Assembly: GCA_036169595.1 (NCBI GenBank)
Contig: CM069766.1
Span: 2,451,001 to 2,515,000 of the forward strand
Reading direction: 5' to 3'
DNA: 64,000 nucleotides
Source: Dictyostelium firmibasis
Lineage: Eukaryota > Evosea > Eumycetozoa > Dictyosteliales > Dictyosteliaceae
Every line of letters starts with the position of its first letter. The first letter of the stretch is position 1. The notes under the pieces are model-generated. The model did no database searches. It saw only the letters and a list, made by a program, of their open reading frames with translations, and was not told the origin of the DNA. Shown in pieces: positions 61,003 through 64,000 of this stretch. Position numbers and translations under genes: made by a program.

Positions 61003-62243
61003 TTATTCATCACCAACAATAATTTTATCAGAGGTAATGAATTTATATGGTGGAACGATTAAGTTCATTGGGGCTGGACCCTTTCTAATACGACCAGCGT
61101 TATCATAGTGAGAACCATGACATGGACAATACCAACCATTGTAATCACCACCACCTGAAATTGGGATACAACCTAAATGAGTGCAAACACCAACTAAAAT
61201 AATCCATTCTGGTACTTTTGAACGAGCGTTATCAGCTTGTGGATCTGGAAGAGTTGATAATTCGACGGCTTGTGATTGTGAAATTTCTTCAGCGGATCTG
61301 TGACGAATGAATAATGGTTTACCTCTCCACTTAACAACAACAGCAGTTGATTCTGGGATACCGCTGAGATCAACTTCAACTGATGATAAGGCAAGAATAT
61401 CTTGACCTGGTGACATTGTGCTTAATGCTGTGACAACAGTGTTCTTGGCAATAGCTGCTAAACCAGCACCAGCACCACCTACAACTAAATAAGCAAATCC
61501 ACGGTTCTCTGGATCAACTTCATTCTTTTCTGCTCTATATTTTTCAAAATGTCCAGATGGGAATGATGTTGTAGTATTAACTGTATTGTATGTAGCAAAT
61601 GTACGACCTTTTAAAAAAAAATTGTAAATAATAATAATAATAATAATAAAAAATGAAAAAAAAGAGATTAGTTTAATAGAAACAAATAATTTTTTTTAAA
61701 AAAAAAAAAAAGGAACTATTGTTATTGTTCTAAGTTGCCACCAAAATTATTTTGTTAATTTTTTTTATTTTTTTTTTTGTTTTTTTTTTTTATTATTATT
61801 ATTTCTATATTTTTACTCTTGCGTTATTTAAAATGTATTCGTCAATTATTATTTGTTGTTTATTTTATTTTATTTTTTTTTTATTTTTTTTTGTTTGAAA
61901 AAAAAAAAATTTCATAGTATTTTTCATATGAAAAAAAAAAAAAAAAAAATTCCACTGTTTTTTTTTTATTTTTTATTTGTTTAAAATGAAGTTTTCACTT
62001 TGTTTGCTGTTTATTATTCTGATGTATGATAGATGAATGAATGTTGGACAGTGTAATAGTTTTTTTTTTTTCTTATAAAAAAAAAAAAAAAAAAAATTTA
62101 AAAAAAAATTTTAAAAAAAGGTGAACATATGGTGTTGTAATAAAGATATAAAACAAATAATATTTTTTTTTTTTAAAAAAAAAAAAAAAGTGTGTGAACT
62201 TACAGTTTTTAACTAAAGATGGTTTAAAGAATCTGCTGATCAT
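61003..62243 (-). CDS. uqcrfs1: Rieske iron-sulfur subunit of mitochondrial complex III
   Basis: Two exons (62243-62204 and 61607-61003) give 214 residues, the usual length. The 40 bp first exon gives MISRFFKPSLVKN, and the join continues CRTFATYN, together a good mitochondrial presequence with Arg, Lys and Ser but no acids. A single membrane helix with a Gly-rich face follows (GFAYLVVGGAGAGLAAIAKN). The 2Fe-2S cluster loops are CTHLGC and CPCHGSHYD, with two Cys and two His ligands intact, and the domain ends PPYKFITSDKIIVGDE. It passes electrons from ubiquinol to cytochrome c1 in the inner membrane. Codon use is more C/G-ended than in its neighbours, consistent with high expression. The symbol is that of the orthologue. 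Confidence 0.95.
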
Positions 62244-62718
62244 TTTTATAATTATTCTACTTAAATATACAAGTCTTTTTTTTTTTTTAAAATAAACTCA
62301 CAACAATTAAATCGAACGAATGATGTTGTGTATTTATTGAGTCTCTGAAGTATATATCAAACAATAAAATGAAAAAAAATGAAAAAAAAAAAAAAAAAAA
62401 AAAAAAAAATTCAAAAAAATTCAAAAAAAAAAAATTTTTTTTTTTACACACAAAATCAAAATTGTGGCAAAAATTTTGAATTTCGAAAAAAAAAAAAAAA
62501 ATAAAAAAAAAAAATAAAATAAAATAAAAAAATAAAAAAAAAAAAAAAAAGAAAGAAATTTTTATATATTTTTTTATTTGTTAAAATGTTTTTAATTAAT
62601 TTTTAATTATTTGTCAAATGTTTTAAATTATAATTTGGTATTTTTTTTTAAAAATAAATAAATATGATTCAAAAAAAAAAAAGAAAATAGAATTAAATAA
62701 ATGAGTGATTAAAATTAT

Positions 62719-62752
<34 letters not shown>

Positions 62753-63071
62753 CAAGTCATTTTGTTTTTACATTTTATTTTTTATTTTGAGATACAAATA
62801 ATAGCAAATAATTTATCTCTCTTTTTTTTTTTTTTTGTTTTTATTTTTATTTTAAATCACTAATATTTTTATTTTTTTTTTATTTTTATTTTTTTTAATT
62901 TTTTTTTTTTTTTTTATAAAATTTTTTGGAAAAAAAAAAAAAACGAACGATCCGTAATTGATTTATTTTTTATTTTTTTTTTATTTTTTTTTAAAATTTT
63001 TTTATTTTTTTTTTCTTAATTATTTGTTTGTATTATTTTAATAAATACATATATACATATACATATAAAAG
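62244..63071. promoter_or_regulatory. Divergent promoter region, Rieske gene / Spb1-FTSJ3 gene
   Basis: 828 bp, almost entirely A and T runs. Less biased spots are 62295-62360 (Rieske side, with CTCACAAC and ATCGAACGAATG) and 62940-62960 (AACGAACGATCCG). Confidence 0.5.
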
Positions 63072-64000
63072 ATGGGTCAAAAGAAAAAGAAGTTAGCCAA
63101 AGGTCGTTTAGATAAGTTTTACTATATGGCCAAAGAGCAAGGTTATAGATCTCGTGCCGCTTTCAAATTGATTCAATTAAATAAAAAATATAATTTCTTA
63201 GGTACTGCCAAAGCTTGTTTAGATCTTTGCGCTGCACCAGGTGGTTGGTAAGTTTTTTCACTTTTAAAATAATAATAATAATAATAATTATAATATAAAT
63301 AGAAAAAAAAAAAAAAACAATAATACTAATCACGGTTTTTTTTTTATTTTGTTTTTTTTTTTTTATTTTATTTTATTTGTATTTGTATTTGTTTATTTTT
63401 ACTTTTATATTTATAGGATGCAAGTTGCATCTAAATATATGCCAGTTCAATCATTAATTGTTGGTGTAGATTTAGTACCAATTAGACAAGTTAGAAATTG
63501 TATTGGTTTAACAGAGGATATTACAACACAAAAGTGTAGAACAGAGATTAAGAAAGCATTAAAGACATGGAAAGTTGATGTATGTTTACATGATGGTGCA
63601 CCAAATATGGGTACATCATGGGTACAAGACGCATATCAACAAGCAGAGTTAACATTACATGCATTGAAGTTAGCCACAGAATTTCTTACCACAGGTGGTT
63701 GGTTCGTCACCAAAGTTTTCAGAGGTTCAGATTATAATTCATTGATTTGGGTATTCAATAAACTCTTTAAGAAAGTAGAGTCAACTAAACCACCATCATC
63801 TCGTAATGCCTCAGCAGAGATTTTCGTAGTTTGTCAAGGTTTCTTAAATCCAAAGAGAATTGATCCAAAATTGTTGGATCCAAAATTCGTTTTCAAGGAG
63901 ATTCAAGAGGTTAAGAAAGTTGACGTTCTCTCTGAGAAGAAAAAAGTTAATAGAGCTGGTTACGAAGATGGTGCCACTGTACTCTACAAGAAAGGTTTCA
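63072..64000 (+). CDS. fsjC: Spb1/FTSJ3 pre-rRNA methyltransferase, 3'-truncated by the window edge
   Basis: Exon 1 is 63072-63247 and exon 2 runs from 63417 past the window end; a split Trp codon joins them. The sequence matches the FtsJ/RrmJ domain of Spb1. [21 protein letters not shown] and [14 protein letters not shown] provide the first catalytic Lys. [10 protein letters not shown] is the SAM-binding loop, HDGAPNMG carries the Asp, WFVTKVFRG the second Lys and SAEIFVVCQ the Glu, so the K-D-K-E tetrad is complete. Spb1 methylates the 2'-O of a 25S A-loop position and is needed for 60S assembly in the nucleolus. The visible 304 or so residues stop shortly after the domain; the long C-terminal part of the family lies outside. 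Confidence 0.93.

Overview
The window is nuclear DNA of a Dictyostelium-type amoeba, most likely Dictyostelium discoideum. It is very A+T-rich outside genes, has short T-rich introns with GTAAGT/GTATGT donors, and carries long AAT/ATT and CAA triplet arrays that are read as poly-Asn and poly-Gln inside otherwise conserved proteins. From memory, the gene set fits a chromosome 4 segment. Exon borders below were derived by hand from splice sites and reading phase; every chain closes in frame unless stated otherwise.

Layout, left to right: the 3' part of a trehalose-phosphate synthase/phosphatase (+); Vps50/syndetin of the EARP tether (-), divergent from Sec3/Exoc1 of the exocyst (+); a split Spo7/NEP1R1-type nuclear-envelope phosphatase regulator (-); a 3 kb gene-free stretch; a UPF0677/LCM-type methyltransferase (+); a Sel1-repeat protein (-), divergent from a 3708-residue HUWE1/Tom1-type HECT ubiquitin ligase (+); an ankyrin-like amoebal protein with about 116 consecutive Asn (+); a long coiled-coil protein (+); a decayed AMP-forming acyl-CoA synthetase-like gene (-), divergent from ZNHIT1/Vps71 of the SWR1 complex (+); OPA3 (-), divergent from a cyclin-Q-like protein (+); kaptin of KICSTOR (-); a five-LIM adaptor with a paxillin-like LD motif (-); a 2.8 kb gene-free stretch; a P5B ATPase of the ATP13A type (+); 5-oxoprolinase (+); VAMP7 (-); the Rieske subunit of complex III (-); and the 5' part of the Spb1/FTSJ3 rRNA methyltransferase (+).

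The genes do not form one pathway. Several act in membrane traffic (Vps50, Sec3, VAMP7, possibly the P5B ATPase), nutrient or lipid control (kaptin, NEP1R1-like) and mitochondria (Rieske, OPA3). Vps50 and Sec3, subunits of two related tethering complexes, share a 361 bp divergent promoter.

The most novel signal is a non-coding locus at about 47626-47764 on the minus strand. It folds as a two-hairpin box H/ACA RNA with an H box, an ACA box three bases from the inferred 3' end, and a DUSE-like CCCATAA motif about 57 bp upstream. Other points of interest are apparent loss of catalytic residues in the acyl-CoA-synthetase-like protein and in the synthase half of the trehalose enzyme, a 35 bp duplicated element in the 3 kb desert, and an unexplained richer island near 60.5 kb. 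No tRNA, rRNA, transposon or CRISPR array was recognised.
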